Source of the DNA: JAOABC01 sp041287495
Lineage (GTDB): Bacteria; Aquificota; Aquificia; Aquificales; Hydrogenothermaceae
NCBI GenBank assembly: GCA_041287495.1
Contig: JBEULE010000041.1
Coordinates: forward strand, 1 to 30,385
Reading direction: 5' to 3'
Length of the DNA: 30,385 nucleotides
A program made the position numbers and the translations under genes. The notes under the pieces are model-generated. The model made no database searches, was not told where the DNA came from, and saw only the letters and a list, made by a program, of their open reading frames with translations. How positions within the stretch are numbered: the first letter of the stretch is position 1; each line of letters starts with the position of its first letter. This document shows, piece by piece, positions 30,254-30,385 of this stretch.

Positions 30254-30376
30254 CCCCCCGGCATCGACCTACTTTCCCGACCGCTCTCGCGGCCAGTATC
30301 ATGGGCGCTGGTGGGCTTAACTGCCGGGTTCGGAATGGAGACCGGGTGTTTCCCCACCGCTATGGACACCAGGGGA
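30254..30376 (-). rRNA. rrf: 5S ribosomal RNA
   Basis: The reverse strand reads as a complete 5S rRNA of about 120 bases. The 5' stem CCCCTGGTGTCCATAGCG is followed by GGTGGGGAAACACCCGGTCT and CCATTCCGAACCCGGCAG, then TTAAGCCCACCAGCGCC and GATACTGGCCGCGAGAGCGG, then TCGGGAAAGTAGGTCGATGC and a closing run of G. The two ends pair (CCCCUGGU with GCCGGGGG). It is far richer in GC than the neighbouring genes. The exact ends are uncertain by a few bases. The 23S and 16S genes would lie to the right, outside the window, on the same strand. Confidence 0.95.
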
Positions 30377-30385
30377 ATCTGAATA

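Overview
The window looks like a piece of a bacterial chromosome from a thermophilic member of the Aquificota, most probably Hydrogenothermaceae (Sulfurihydrogenibium or a close relative). This is inference. The protein genes are strongly AT-rich, while the two RNA genes (tRNA-Gln and 5S rRNA) have GC-rich stems, as expected for a thermophile. Genes are packed head to tail with 1 to 16 base overlaps, and TTG and GTG starts are common. There is no insertion sequence, prophage or CRISPR array. The only accessory-type locus is one MazEF toxin-antitoxin pair.

Layout. 1-1249: the 3' end of cmk, then mazF and mazE on the minus strand with a probable operator, then hemJ. 1305-2782: an OmpR-type response regulator and a membrane histidine kinase whose real start is probably a rare ATT or ATA codon. 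2779-13756 (minus strand): a long operon nuoA-B-CD-H-I-J-K-L-M-N followed by gmk and rpoZ. It encodes the membrane arm and quinone-side arm of complex I. The NADH module genes nuoE, nuoF and nuoG are missing at the place where they usually lie, and a 109-base gap with an 11-base direct repeat is there instead.

13935-21460 (plus strand): a DUF2905 membrane protein, queA, a small unknown protein overlapping a diguanylate cyclase, ispE, tRNA-Gln(TTG), prs, a D-2-hydroxyacid dehydrogenase and a UvrD/PcrA-type helicase. 21447-23823 (minus): an envelope operon of a small two-span membrane protein, a CpoB/YbgF-like lipoprotein, uppS and cdsA. 23889-28336 (plus): asd, a dGTPase-like HD hydrolase, a membrane glycosyltransferase and hemC. 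28333-30376 (minus): a secreted PEBP/YbhB protein, queF, a short-chain prenyl diphosphate synthase and the 5S rRNA at the right edge.

How the genes work together. The nuo block would pass electrons from an unidentified donor to quinone while pumping ions. ispE, the prenyl synthase, uppS and cdsA cover isoprenoid, undecaprenyl and phospholipid precursors. hemC and hemJ are an early and a late step of heme synthesis. queA and queF are two separate steps of queuosine synthesis. Most genes are ordinary housekeeping genes. The less ordinary parts are the donor-less complex I operon coupled to gmk-rpoZ, the rare kinase start, the unknown-protein/diguanylate cyclase pair behind a duplicated promoter-like element, and several unexplained repeats in control regions.
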